From: Siphonodentalium dalli
Lineage: Eukaryota; Mollusca; Scaphopoda; Gadilida; Siphonodentaliidae
Assembly (NCBI GenBank): GCA_032622095.1
Contig: CP136065.1
Coordinates: 25,307,141-25,371,140, forward strand
Direction of reading: 5' to 3'
Length of the DNA: 64,000 nt
Both the position numbers and the translations under genes were made by a program. Positions 11,197 to 23,217 of the stretch are shown piece after piece (position 1 is the stretch's first letter; each line of letters opens with the position of its first letter). Below the pieces are notes generated by a model that was given only the letters and a program-made list of their open reading frames with translations, did not search any database and was not told the origin of the DNA.

Positions 11197-11575
11197 CTTA
11201 AAGTGATGTGAAACACTCCGGTAGGGTGATCAAATAGAAATGGAGAATAATCTTGCTCACAGTAGATATTTTTTACGAATATTTATCCAAATTGACAACA
11301 CACACCGTCATTTTTATATATTAATTAAATGCAATGACTCTAGATGTCGAAATCGTTTGCGTTAGTTTATCGCAGATTGTTGCATCCCGAATTGAGGTGT
11401 AAATATTTACAATTGAGCGTAGTTCAGGCGATGTTTTCTATGGAGTGGTATGGTCGATTTGTTTGAAATTTTCGTGATCTTAGTAGAAAGATACATTCCC
11501 CAGGTTGTCATAGCGCCTGGGTACTAACTTATTAGTTTATCGCACTCGAACAAGTCCATAATATGTCTTTAACTC
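11197..11575 (+). mobile_element. F-family element (F1)
   Basis: About 380 bp, starting TTAAAGTGATGTGAAACACT and ending near CATAATATGTCTTTAA. Repeated at 27672-28046 (reverse) and 47417-47790. Only short terminal inverted repeats (TTAAAG/CTTTAA) are visible, and there is no coding content. Confidence 0.8.
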
Positions 11576-11644
11576 GACCCCATGTAAACTATTTCAGTTA
11601 ACATGACCAGAAAGTCAGCGACTGTCAAAATTATAACTATTATA

Positions 11645-11808
11645 TAGAGGATCTCACATGAGTTTCTATTTTATACGGAATTTTTCAACCGAGTTCACTA
11701 AATTCGATTTGAGCCAGGGTTTACCAAGGCTCAAATAGAATTTAGTGGACGAGGTTGATAAATTACGTATAAAATAGAACGAGTTTGAGATACCTTTTAT
11801 CACATGAT
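11645..11808. mobile_element. O-family palindrome (O1)
   Basis: An inverted repeat whose arms contain CTATTTTATACGGAATTTTT and AATTTAGTGGACGAGGTTGA. A second copy lies at 43221-43392. The outer sequence GATCTCAC/GTGAGATC pairs as well. Confidence 0.75.
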
Positions 11809-12504
11809 CAAATAAACGTGAAGCAACGCAAAATATTCACCGAAAACAACAATCATAAACTTCAGTGATCTCAAGTAATTTAAATAATGGCGTGACCTCA
11901 TCGCACGCTCTGGTATTACACGTGAAAACATGGCCACAATTTCTCAACAAATATATCACAAATTGTTATGTTATATTTTAGACTATATTTGAAGAATTTT
12001 TTTTTTCGAACCCTAACAACCCAGTTTTTTTTTTTTTTTAATCCCCAAATCATCTTATCGAATAAAAATGGCCTAATACTAAACGTTTAATGAAGGCGAG
12101 ATAATATGTAATTCTTCGCTTGTCTTATCAACTTACTGTTTCCGAGATCTGAAGTACATGTATGTGTTGTATTACTGGTACTTGTCATGTGATCACGTCT
12201 GGAGGCCTTGTAATTATCACAATATATCAAAACGATTACAACTTCTGAAATGCTGATATAAAAAAAATTAACTGTCTATTTACCTGGTATTATTATTGTT
12301 TGAATCAGAGAAATCGCTTATATCTGATGTAAATGTACCCTGATGTACCTATAGATAGTGCATTGTTGTTGATATAATACATATATTTATTCATGCTGTA
12401 AGAGTATCTTGGAAATGGAGTTTTCTCACCAAAGGTGCTTGTTTAAGTTATTTCAGCTCAATTATTCCCTCGTAACAAATCAACGGGATGTTATTTCATC
12501 TACT
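11809..12504. other. Intergenic, nothing recognised
   Basis: AT-rich sequence with T runs near 12000-12045. No coding signal. Confidence 0.3.
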
Positions 12505-12720
12505 TTAACCCTTTCATGATGGGAGCTGTGCTGGTGCAGCATTAAAGACCCTGTGCCAGTACATTTATCTTATTTTTGCGAGTCTCCCACAGGGAGCCTT
12601 GCATATATAAGAGAGTACACTGGCATACAAGGTCAAGGTAAATATTGTCAGGCCAATGCGTTCTCTTATATATGCGAGGCTCAGGGTTTTTTCGCAAAAT
12701 ATCAGGATGGAAAGTTTAAT
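12505..12720 (+). mobile_element. E-family MITE (E2), right end eroded
   Basis: The left terminus TTAACCCTTTCATGATGGGA is intact. The first cassette has an E-type tip (CTCCC-ACA-GGGAG). The second cassette stops after GCGAGGCTC, and the right terminus survives only as a diverged CAGGGTTTTTTCGCAAAATA stretch. Confidence 0.75.
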
Positions 12721-12879
12721 GGGAAATTATGTGCATAACTTTGGAGCAGAATTTTTTAACTTATTTTTTTTTGTAATAAAATTAACAGTGGATTTTCTTG
12801 GGATATAAACACATTTTTGAAATGAATCTCTGGGCAGAAACTCAGCAGAAATGAATGACTTACCTCTTCTATATATCAC

Positions 12880-13373
12880 AGGGTTCATACGCGGGTCTGG
12901 AATCCTGGAAAAGTTATGGAATTCGAAAATTTTATTTCCATACCCAGGAAAATGGGACCTTTTCTCACCCAGTTATGGAAAAGGTCTTGAAAATTGGTGG
13001 GGGACTGGGAGAAGGTGTTGAAAAGTCATGGAATAATATAAAATATCAGTGCTGATTACTTACATGATGTCTAAATGACTGGATAATATATCACTGCAGC
13101 AAACATGGGGGAGGCCACGGTGAAAACATATAAAAGCGTAGACTTTATGGATGGTAAAAACAAAAGCTACTCATCTTCCTATAATTCAAACACTAATTCC
13201 AGTGACCTTTTCAAAATAAGGAAATTGTAAAGTCTTTCCCTATTTTTTTTCCAAATACCCTGATGTGACGTATGGGAAAGTTATTGAATTTGTTCTTTGA
13301 AAAGTCTTCAAAAAATTATCAGGATGTCTGGAAAAGTTATGGATCTTGTTCAAAGGTAGATGTATGAACCATG
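12880..13373. mobile_element. TIR element with CAGGGTTCATAC ends
   Basis: The left end CACAGGGTTCATACGCGG and following GGAATCCTGGAAAAGTTATG are answered at the right by CATAACTTTTCC-type sequence and GTATGAACCATG. The ends resemble widespread non-autonomous hAT-like elements. No coding content. Confidence 0.6.
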
Positions 13374-13964
13374 TATCAGCTATATGTCAGTTTTATAAAT
13401 GTTGCTCCTTAGTTTTGAATGAAAAACCCATTAAAATTTGTCAATTACTGTCATTTACAGTTATATTTCGATGACACTATCCCTGTTAATGGTGAAATCA
13501 TTGAAAATTTCATATTTTCCTTAGCACATTCCTGGCATACTATATAAATGTGATGATTATTCTTCAGTTTTAGATGTTTTTAATCAGTTCAATATATATT
13601 TGGTAAACACACTTTTCCCTGATTACTTGTATCCAAAATCATATATCAATACAGTCAATGTCAGTTAATTGCATATTGCTTAAATCCATAATTCGGATAC
13701 AGTTGTATTTGCATAAAATTAGCATTCACAACTGTTCACAAATTCATTTTCTTATAAAAAGACTGATAATCGTTTATTTGCATAAAGGTCACATGGTATT
13801 CCATGTTTATGCAAAACAAATTGGCAAATATTTTGCTGACATGGGGTAAAAAGTCACCTCATGGTGCCGATGTTTGAAACCCAATTTCTCACCAAATATA
13901 TCACATAAATTTAAACAAATAAAAATTAATGAAACTTTATTGACATAATAGTATTTTACAACTA
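13374..13964. other. Intergenic, nothing recognised
   Basis: No gene. AT-rich. Confidence 0.3.
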
Positions 13965-14575
13965 GAGGTGTGACTGTCCCAATGGGACTAAGGATACCCC
14001 CCGTGTTTTTAAAATACTAAGATGTTTCACATGTCAGTAAATATTTAGTTAAAATAATAAAATAACAGTTCCCATTGCAGGTGCACAAACCTAACTGTAA
14101 TCTTAAACCTATTGACCGAAAAATGTAGGAATAAAAGCTCAGACAAAATTATGCATTTTGCAAACATGTTCTAAGTCGAAAAAGGGGAATAACTCCACAC
14201 AAAAAAGTCGGACAGACATCATAATCGCAGGTGCACAGGTTCTCATGGTATTAAATATCAGTGCCAAGATTAAAAAACATTGACCTAAAAATGTAGAAAT
14301 AAAAGCTCGGACGAAATTATACATGTTGCAAAATATTTCTAAGTCGAAAAAGGGGGAATAACTCCACCAAAAAATGTCGGACAGATGTCATAATCGCAGA
14401 TGCACAGGTTCCCATGGTGGTTGATGTCTGTGCCAAGTTTCACGGAAATTGATAAAAAAAACGACTGAGAAAAACTCCGGACAAATTTGTGTCCATGGAC
14501 GGACGACGGACGGACGGACGAGCTGACTCCAGTATACCCCCCCTAACTTCGTTGCGGGGGGGGGGGGTATAACAA
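13965..14575. repeat. Mollusc-type dispersed repeat with internal tandem units
   Basis: Units of about 175 bp (AAGTCGAAAAAGGGGAATAA ... GCAGGTGCACAGGTTC) are repeated about 2.6 times. They end in a GGACGGACGGACGG run and a TATACCCCCCC...GGGGGGGTATA hairpin (14531-14572). Repeats with this composition are frequent in mollusc genomes. Exact class unassigned. Confidence 0.65.
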
Positions 14576-15630
14576 CTGTGTGAGATGAAATGAAATGTAT
14601 TGACGACTTGTTGTCACAGACTGATTTCGCCAATTGTCATCATGGTCATACAAACTAAAATTCTAAAATGAGGGAATGGGGCGATACCAACTATATGCAT
14701 ATTTGGTAATTGCATAAAAAAGGGCATGCACCAACACTATGCAAATAAGCAAAATTGACTGTACCCATGTATTATGTCTGCATGATAAATGTAAAATTCA
14801 ACTGTTTCCAAAAATTCCAAAGAACAACTCCCAACATTTTAGTTCATTGGGACAAAATTAATTGGCAATAAACAATAAAAATCACTATTTCAATTTTGTG
14901 ATTTAGCAAAAAGACAAATACAATAAATGAAATGCATTGACCAGATGAGCTCTATAACTATTCTTCTCTATATACCAGTATAAATCTAATTATTTTTTTT
15001 TCTGACTGAAAGTCCTTTGATTCCATAATTAACAGGGATTGTGACATAAGGTGTTATGGACAGGTTGAAACTTTATGAAATTCGGAAATTATTTCAAATC
15101 TGGACTCTAATATTGCTATCAAAACAGTATTATTTGGAAATTATTCTGTTGATGTAGATTAATTTCTTCCGGTTAGCTTTGTGTTGCAATGAATGATATC
15201 TGTATCGCAATCGACATAAAATTTATGACAATATTTTTTATGAATTTAAGCTGTAGGCTGAGATTGAATGTCAATGATTAGTCTAGATTTAGAATTTTTT
15301 TGCTATTGAAAGTTCATTTAAATGCATACAAATATCTGTCATTTGGTCATTGTTGTTGCAACAAAAATTTAGTTTTGGTTTGCACGATTTCTCCAATCTG
15401 TACCTCGTCAGTCATGAAATAGCTAAATTCAAGTCAGTAAGACATTTTCTTTGAATAAAATAGCTGGTTTCACACTAAAGCCAAACTGATGGATTTGCTT
15501 TATGGATAAGAATAATCGTTAAACATATCGGCGGTGGGCTTCTATGTTGTAAGGCGTTTTTTGGAGCGAAATCACTTTAGTAATTTGGGAGCGTTCATTT
15601 GGATTATTCATCTTTAACTGTTTAAAGGCT
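14576..15630. other. Intergenic, nothing recognised
   Basis: AT-rich, no coding signal or recognisable repeat. Confidence 0.3.
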
Positions 15631-15846
15631 TACAATAATGCCCAAAATAATCGACTCCTTAACCACAGCTGAATTATGGGTAATTTTTCAGGATTTAGTC
15701 GGAAATATGGCTTGTTGCCATTCATTGGAAAGCTCTCACTGAGAGCTTTCTGATGAATGGCAACAAGCCATATTACAACTAAATCCTGAAAAATTACCCA
15801 TAATTCTGCTGTGGTTAAGGAGTCGATTATTTAGGGAATTACTGTA
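15631..15846. mobile_element. C-family palindromic MITE (C5)
   Basis: A two-arm copy with slightly diverged ends (TACAATAATGCCC left, ATTACTGTA right), TA-flanked. Confidence 0.85.
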
Positions 15847-16357
15847 TGAGGCTTTCACAGTAGGTTCGTGTGTAAAATAATGAAAGTCTATAGAATCATC
15901 ATCACCGAGAAGAATATGGAAACATTTGATAGAATTTGTTCTTATCTTTATTATTTATAACTCTCCCACAACGGAATTTTGCATGTTGAATCCACTATTA
16001 TGTAAAAATTATTGGCACAGTGCCAGTAATTCTATTAATCAAAATTATCAAATGCCCTTGAAATTCAATTGTCTTGGTTGAAAATATGTTTTGCAGGACA
16101 TTTTTCTGATATATACCTTTAAGATGTGATCTAATTTTAATGAAGTGTTGTTGGATAAATCTTTTTCACTGTAAGTTGTAACAGTAATGTTCACATAACA
16201 ATTGTTTCAAAAGGCAAAATCTCATTATCCAAGAATTAGTTACAATGATCATAAGAACAAATTCAATCTAATTTTTAGATTTTTTTTTCTTTGTGCTAAC
16301 GGTTTTATAGACTTCCATGATTTTTCACATTTCCCACAGCGATTACCTTACATGCCT

Positions 16358-16595
16358 TTAACCCTTTCATGATGGGAGCTGTGCTGGTGCAGCATTACAT
16401 ATCCTTTGGCATTGCATTCTCTTATATATGCTAGTCTCAAGACGCCTCAGATATATAAGAGAATGCACTGGCTTACAAGGTCAAAGTAAATAATGCTAGG
16501 CCAATGGATTCTCTCCCTATGGGAGACCCATTCGAGAATGCACTTGCACAGGGTTTTTGCAAAATTTCAGTAAGCTCCAGTCATAGTAGGGTTAA
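16358..16595 (+). mobile_element. E-family MITE (E3)
   Basis: TTAA-flanked. Left end TTAACCCTTTCATGATGGGA, right end GCTCCAGTCATAGTAGGGTTAA-like. Both cassettes are degenerate; the second has lost most of its arms around CTCCCTATGGGAG. Confidence 0.8.
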
Positions 16596-17496
16596 CAGAT
16601 TAGATTACATTCAAATTCTCACCTGAAAATCAATCACATTCTTACCAAGAATTTGGACATAACATTATTGACTCATGCATATTGGCTTTCAAATGATGGT
16701 ATAGAATTCAGATTTGGAACCATCTGATGCCTTCTTTTGTTAGGATATTCATACTTCCTAATGACTATTTGTTTCATGAATATTCATATTTTGCTTTTTC
16801 CATTTTCATTTGCGTGATATGCCAGCATTTATTCACAGCACAAAATATCCAAGTATCATACGTTTATTGCTCACTGTTCTGTTTTGTATGCTTGTTCTAA
16901 GAATGCATGTTGTGAATATTTATTACAGATTTCAATCCATGCCGCCCCAAATCCTGTATGTACCTATATGATCAATGATAGAGGTTTCACAAAATCACAA
17001 TTACAATTAATCGTTAGAAGTTGGCATCACAGAGCTTTGGTTTGTTCTGAAATGACCATCATTTGGAAAATTTCCAAACTTAGGGGGTGTCAGGTTGGAA
17101 TTTTCCAATAGTTGGAAATCTTGAGGGGGTGTGCAATTGGAAGTTCGCGAACTTGAGAATTTGGTTGCATGAAGAATTTTATTAGTATTGTGTCTCCAAA
17201 TATCAGAGGATTAAAGTTTTTGTTTACAATTCAATTTTTTAACACTTTCTATACTACATAGTCAATTAAGAGTAGATCTCTTTAGAAATGTTCAGATAAT
17301 AATTTCAACTAATTTTTCTATCTGTCGTCTACTTTTATTACCTGAACACGCCTCCAAATGAATAGTTTGTTCCAATGTATACTTTATAACTGAATTTAGT
17401 TAAGAAAGTGTTAATAGTCATAGACTTTGATAACCTTCATCCAGTCTTGATAACTGGGGCTCATGTCATTTGATGTCATATACAGACCATTGTAAT
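16596..17496. other. Intergenic, nothing firm
   Basis: Contains a GGAAATTTTCC-rich patch near 17060-17130 shared with 2790-3055, and a possible diverged J-type monomer near 17290-17360. No gene. Confidence 0.35.
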
Positions 17497-17892
17497 TTAA
17501 CCCTTTACCCAACAGAAGGGCCCTGTGCCAATGCATTCTCTTATATATGCGAGTCGACCATAGGTCGCCTCGCATATATAAGAGAATGCATTGGCTTAAC
17601 ACATTAAAAATTATAAAATTGTTAAAGGATGTAAGAAAAAATGGTAAAAAGTGTTTAAAAAAAGATTTTTTTAGGCCAATGCATTCTCTTATATATGCGA
17701 GGCGACCTATGGTCGACTCGCATATATAAGAGAATGCATTGGCACAGGGCATAACTGTAACTATCACAATGTGGTCAAGGAGCCGGTTCCAATGATATCC
17801 ATACATGTATGTGTATGGTTCTATTGAGACAGACCGAAGATATTTTAGGCTGTTGCAGCTTTATTTGGCCGGTTTGTTGGGTAAAGGGTTAA
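17497..17892 (+). mobile_element. A-family MITE (A4)
   Basis: Complete 396-bp copy with TTAA on both sides and perfect TIRs. Two hairpin cassettes (about 17528-17594 and 17676-17742). Confidence 0.9.
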
Positions 17893-18162
17893 GGATTGAA
17901 ATTGATTTGTGACCATTTATGATCTTGTAAAATGAGTTCTAATGAACTAGGATATTTTATGATCATGGCCCATTGAGGGTTTGGGACGTTGCCACTTTGT
18001 TTTCTAGTCATATATTTATTTTATTTTATATGCTTTCTGTATGTGTGTAAACAACTGGTGGCTCATATTTTATATTACATGTCATCCAAATAAAAGGTAT
18101 TCGTAATATACTTCAGTGTCACCAAGTCCATCTCCATGTGCAGGCATGTGTCTCAAGTCTGA
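17893..18162. other. Intergenic spacer
   Basis: No recognised feature between two oppositely oriented A elements. Confidence 0.3.
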
Positions 18163-18562
18163 TTATCCCTTTACCCAACAAACCGGCCAAAACCGGCCAA
18201 ATAAAGCTTCAACAGCCTAAAATATTTTCGGTCTGTCTCAATAGAACCATACAAATATGGATATCATTGGAACCGGCTCCTTGACCACATTGTGATAGTT
18301 ATAGTTATGCCCTGTGCCAATGCATTCTCTTATATATGCGAGTCGACCATAGGTCGCCTCGCATATATAAGAGAATGCATTGGCCTAAAAAATATCTTTT
18401 TTTAACACTTTTTACCATTTTTTCTTACATTCTTTAACAATTTTATAATTTTTAATGTGTTAAGCCAATGCATTCTCTTATATATGCGAGGCGACCTATG
18501 GTCGACTCGCATATATAAGAGAATGCATTGGCACAGGGCCCTTCTGTTGGGTAAAGGGTTAT
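18163..18562 (-). mobile_element. A-family MITE (A5) flanked by TTAT
   Basis: Complete copy in reverse orientation with two hairpin cassettes. Both flanks read TTAT as a direct repeat (18163-18166 and 18559-18562), unlike the TTAA found at most other copies. Confidence 0.88.
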
Positions 18563-18569
18563 AGCATGT

Positions 18570-18965
18570 CTGTAGATTTCAGAATGAGGTCCCCAGAGGG
18601 TGAATTTAGTTACGCATAGCAGGATAGCATCACCAAATTCACCCTCTGGGGACCTCATTCTGCTTAGGACTCGTCCTCTCTGGAAAGTTTCTTTATTATA
18701 AAATTTCAATAGAAACTTAATCACATAGATTCTATTTCTTTTTTAGTTTAGTTTTTCTAGAGGACACATTGCATAATCGAGGTTCCCGATTGGTGTATAA
18801 TACAATATTAACCATTTGAGAACTTCAATCTGAGTCTTTGTCTACCATAGTAGATGAGGCCATGCAGAATGAAGTTCCTGGAGGGTGAATTTAGTGATGC
18901 TAGCCCGCTATGCGGGATAGCGTCACTAAATTCACCCTCTGGGGACCTCATTCTGCAAATGACAG
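18570..18965. mobile_element. D-family composite palindrome (D3-D4)
   Basis: Two GCAGAATGAGGTCCCCAGAG-type palindromes (about 18580-18663 and 18863-18957) flank a spacer with TCTCTGGAAAGTTTCTTTAT and ACATTGCATAATCGAGGT. The same spacer recurs in the next unit. Confidence 0.75.
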
Positions 18966-19029
18966 GCACACTAAACTCAGACTAATTTTAGAAAAGGCCA
19001 CACCAGGCCTGAGAATATGGTGGCAGACA

Positions 19030-19430
19030 TTTGCAGAATGAGGTCCCCAGAAGGTGAATTTAGTGGCGCTACCCCATACAGCTGGCTAGCATTACAAAAT
19101 TCAACCTCTGGTTTGACCCCATCTTCTCTGGAAAGTATCTTATTATAATTTATCAAATTAACAAGTTGTTTTAGTTTCTTTAAAAACTTCTCCAGAAAGA
19201 ATCTTATTCTTGTTTAGTTTATTTTAGACACATTGCATAATCGAGGTGCCCAATGGGTGAACATTACCATCGTCACCATCTGGCAACTTAAATCTGAGCC
19301 TAGGTCTCCCATAGCAGATGTTGCCATGCAGAATGAGGTCCCCAGAGGATGAATTTGGTTATGCTAGCCTGCTGTGCTTGGTAGCTTCACTAAATTCACC
19401 CTCTAGTGACCTCATTCTGCAAATATCATG
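19030..19430. mobile_element. D-family composite palindrome (D5-D6)
   Basis: A second, more diverged unit next to D3-D4, with palindromes at about 19033-19110 (its right half eroded) and 19327-19420. The spacer is homologous to that of D3-D4, suggesting local duplication of the composite. Confidence 0.7.
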
Positions 19431-20808
19431 TCTTATTAATTCTCAGTATTTCTGCTGGCCCATATTTAAGACAATAAGCACGTACCAGCAGCCCATAAAT
19501 GGCTACAAATTGAACGACAAAATTTGACATCTGCATGTTAATAGTATGAATTTATAACAAAATATGCAAACATCATCTTGCCCTCTTTCTCTAAGCCTTT
19601 TACACCAGTCACTGGTTAACAAAACCATTTTATTGTGTATAGGATGGTAGACCACATGTAAGTAATCAAACAATCACTTACCAGTCCATTAGGATGCCAC
19701 TTGGCGTGTATTGACCAAAATCTTGTTAACACTGTATGTGCTTATGTACCATTAGAATTGTGAGGTGAATGTTATAGGCCTAAGATGAAATCCCAACACG
19801 TATTGCATATCTTTATATATTCACTAAGAAGTATTTCAATGTTGCAAACAAATTGGAAGCAGATACTTATGGGAACTGTTTTATGAGTTTGCTTCCGATC
19901 ATGCTACATGTACCACCATTCTGCTGTTTTGGATTATAATATATGTTGGATTGGAATATGCAAGATAGTAATTGCTGGAAAGAAGCAGGCTGATATAATT
20001 CTGTTTCTTATTATTCTGATTTATTTAATAATTTTGCGTTGGGGCAGGTCCCAAAAGTTGGCCTGGAAAAAATACAAAAAATTGCACTGAAGTTGGGGGT
20101 GGGTTGTCAGGTAGTGGAAATTATTTTTTTCGAACTTGTGTTTGCAATTTTTGTTATGACCCGAACCACCCCCATCCTTACAAGGAAATATGTTGCAGGA
20201 TGGGTTCCTGGCTATAAAATTGATGTTACCTAAGAAAGCGAGGATAATCCTCCAGGAGGGCATCTCAAGCTCATAACGAAGGCGATATAAAAGTGCATTT
20301 CCACAGTTTTAACATTACAACTAGTAGGTATGAACAAGAAGGACTTTTATAATCGCCTCATGCTCTCATTAATTATATACTTAGCTGCAATATTAATTCC
20401 CAAACAGACATTAAATGTCTCTTTCCCAATTTTGCCATTTGAGAATCCGAAGGTTTCATGGAAAAGACAAATGTAAGGAAATTCAAGGAGAAAGATATCT
20501 AAACATATTTATACAAAGATTGCACAGATTTCTGCAAAATCACCAACTTAGGTGTGAAAGTTTCTCCAAGTTCGCCTGATACTCTGTAGGAGAGGGGGTA
20601 TTATAAAGGGGAATATTGTTAATGAATATGCCCACCTATTCAAGATCTAGCTACAGCCAATACACCCTTGTTCTTAGCTAATTGAATAGTAATAATATCA
20701 CCACAGGGGCTTGTTAACGGAAATGATAAAAATCAACAGCTAAATTAGTAAAAAAAAAAGTATTTAAAATAAAGTATTGTAAAGCCCAGGTCAATCTTCA
20801 TGTATATA
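19431..20808. other. Intergenic, nothing recognised
   Basis: No gene or clear repeat in about 1.4 kb. Short open frames near 19908-20263 show no protein-like features. Confidence 0.3.
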
Positions 20809-21785
20809 AATTATTACATGATCCTACCATTATTACATTCAATAAACCCGTTCTATAAATTGTGATATTAAACGTTCGTTGCATAACAGGAAATAGTGCA
20901 CGCTGAACTTTGACTTCCGTTTTGTCGTCTGTTTACATTTCGTACGCTACGTCTAAAATTACTATGGCTTCCAATATTTTCCAACTATCTCCAATAAATG
21001 AAGAGTTTGAAAAGTTATTTCATTAAATATACGCCATTAAATACGTAAAAGAGTATTTATTTATCTGGGATTATTTCTTTACGCGGGCAAACAACTCATA
21101 TTTACGTGAAACGACATCGCAGGTTTTTTTTAAGTTGATGTTAGTTTCACGCCCCATTTGTTGATTTAAGTATTTTATCTAAGTTTTGGATCATGTAATA
21201 AATAAAATCTACAACTCGTCGCAGTTCATAGCGGAATTTACAAAACTCGTTTTGTAAATTCCGCTATAAACTGGGGACGAGTTGTAGATCCTCAATATAT
21301 AGAGGATCTACAACGGGTCCCCAGTTCAGACCTAATTTACTGGACGAGTTTTGTAAATTCCGTTATAAACTGGGGACGAGTTGTAGATTCTATTTATTAC
21401 ATGATCCAAAACCTCGACAAAACATACTTAAATCAACAAATGGGACGCGAAACTAACATCGGCTTCTATAATGCATGCGATGACGTTTCACGTAACTATG
21501 CGTTGTTTGCCCGCGTAAAGAAATAGTCCCAGATAAATGCATACGCTTTGGCGTATTTAATGGCGTATATTTAATGAGATAACTTTTCAAACTCTTCATT
21601 CATTATAGTTTGTCGGACAAATATTGGAAGCCATGCATGGTATTTTGAGACGTAGCATACGTAATGTAAACAGACGACTAACCGGAATCAAAAGTCACCT
21701 GGCACTATTTCCTGTTATTAAACGAACACAATTTATAGAATGGGTTTATTGATTGGAATAAGGGTAGGATCGTGTAATAAATATA
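20809..21785. repeat. Large palindrome/fold-back P (about 0.98 kb)
   Basis: Arms of about 400 bp pair outward from TTACATGATCCTACC (20813) and GGTAGGATCGTGTAA (about 21763). They pass through AATGAAGAGTTTGAAAAGTT / AACTTTTCAAACTCTTCATT and meet in a centre that itself contains repeated TTTGTAAATTCCG and GGGGACGAGTTGTAGAT blocks. Arms differ by substitutions and small gaps. No coding content. Confidence 0.85.
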
Positions 21786-22192
21786 AGAAGGAAACTGTTG
21801 GACGTCTTGTCGTGACTTATTATTTTTGTCCAAAAATAATGAATATGAATTTAATGAAAATGCATTTTAGTCAGCCTTTCGAAAACGGACCGTAAGGACC
21901 CTTAAGTGAGGGTATCGCCGCCCCTGTTCTGATGCAGAACATATTCTCGTCTCCCTATTAATTGGTCGTACTGTGATTCACATGCATGCCCAAATTAACC
22001 TGTAATCAAGGTTCGACATTTTGTATACAACTTTGATAAGCATCAAGTTTAAACAAAATTTGATTATTTCTTATATTATAGTCAGATGAAAAATTTTGAT
22101 GAAATTTAGTTATGATAAGTTAAAGTTGTGAACCCTATATACTTCTCAAAAGGTGAGGAAATAACCATACGTGTATTACTATAATAACGTCT

Positions 22193-22198
22193 TTTATT
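22193..22198 (-). terminator. Candidate poly(A) signal
   Basis: AATAAA on the minus strand, about 110 nt past the stop codon of the 302-residue gene. Confidence 0.45.
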
Positions 22199-22308
22199 CC
22201 GCATCCTGAATTAATTCCTCTATATTAAGTGACATTCGTGTTTTGTGGTACATGGTGGGCAGGATGACACATATAAGAACTGTGCGCAGAATATAAATAT
22301 CGGCAACA

Positions 22309-23217
22309 CTAAAACACAATTCCACGCTCCTTCATAAAATTCTGTACCTTTATCTCCATCTTCGGTTTAATGTCAACGCCAACTTTGGACGTTACATGTA
22401 AGGAAGCAATGTTGTTCACAATAGTCTCAACTTCGAGTGGTTTTCGCGTGTTATAGACTGGTGACAGGGCCTCCTCTAACTGATAGTACCTAGGATCATT
22501 AACGATGCGCGGGGGACCAGTCTTCTTCAATTTCGACCATGTTTTCGAAGCGGTTACTGTCGAATCTCCGTATTTTAACCCAATAGGGGTTCTAGTGAAC
22601 ATTGATCGAACAGCAGGTTCAAAGTTAGGTGTTTTGCTCTCGTAAGAAACTGTTCTGTTAGGTGGTTGCTTATCATTCGTTTCACCAAGGAACCGGGCAG
22701 TTTTCTGTAATTTATAATCAACCTTTGTTGTCTCCTTCTTTCCAAAGTCGTCGTTCTCTCCGTCATCTTTCTTTCCATCGTTGACGTCACTAACCTGACG
22801 AACAAAGGCACTTTTAATCCTTCTTGGCCGGGCACTACTCATCCGACTGCACAGAGTAACGGCCGATAACCTCCGAGCGTAATCCGGGTCTATAGCTGCT
22901 CTTTTCATGGCACCAGAATTCTGATTAAGCTTCTCCAAGAACGTCTTTTTCTCAAAAGCCGATTTTGCGAGAAATTTATATCGTTCTTTACCCAGTTCCA
23001 ATAATTTGGCCTTTAACATCCTCTCTTCCGTGACGTTGTCGCTCAGTTGACCGCTCATTCGTGATGGGTCGTTGTTCGGAATGAGGTCATTCCTGTTTCC
23101 CCTCACCCACATTTCGATCTCCCGCATACTGTTGTTGGTCTTGTTGGCCATTCTTGATCTGTGGCCCAACGTCGGCGGTGCACTCTTCGGTTTCGGGGGT
23201 CGTTTTGTGTCCGACAT
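22309..23217 (-). CDS. Uncharacterised basic protein, 302 residues
   Basis: I do not recognise a family. The frame is open from the ATG at 23217 to a TAG at 22309-22311, with an in-frame TAG (23230-23232) 12 nt before the start, so the coding exon looks complete. Visible features are a proline/lysine-rich N-terminus (RPPKPKSAPP, 6-15) and a charged, probably helical segment (about 60-100) with ERMLKAKLLELGKERY. An arginine-rich stretch follows (125-140), then an acidic run (148-158) and a C-terminal region (200-302) with TRTPIGLKYGD and several aromatic residues. There is no signal peptide or membrane segment. A cytoskeletal or ciliary accessory protein would fit the composition, but that is a guess. 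Intronless coding structure is shared with the two orphan genes further along. Confidence 0.7.
   Translation of the reverse strand: MSDTKRPPKPKSAPPTLGHRSRMANKTNNSMREIEMWVRGNRNDLIPNNDPSRMSGQLSDNVTEERMLKAKLLELGKERYKFLAKSAFEKKTFLEKLNQNSGAMKRAAIDPDYARRLSAVTLCSRMSSARPRRIKSAFVRQVSDVNDGKKDDGENDDFGKKETTKVDYKLQKTARFLGETNDKQPPNRTVSYESKTPNFEPAVRSMFTRTPIGLKYGDSTVTASKTWSKLKKTGPPRIVNDPRYYQLEEALSPVYNTRKPLEVETIVNNIASLHVTSKVGVDIKPKMEIKVQNFMKERGIVF

Noticed and set aside
17411-17806. Recurrent short frames containing MRGDLWSTRIYKRMHWHR-like peptides at many sites
   Set aside because: They are translations of the shared hairpin cassette in MITEs. The same peptide appears wherever the cassette occurs.
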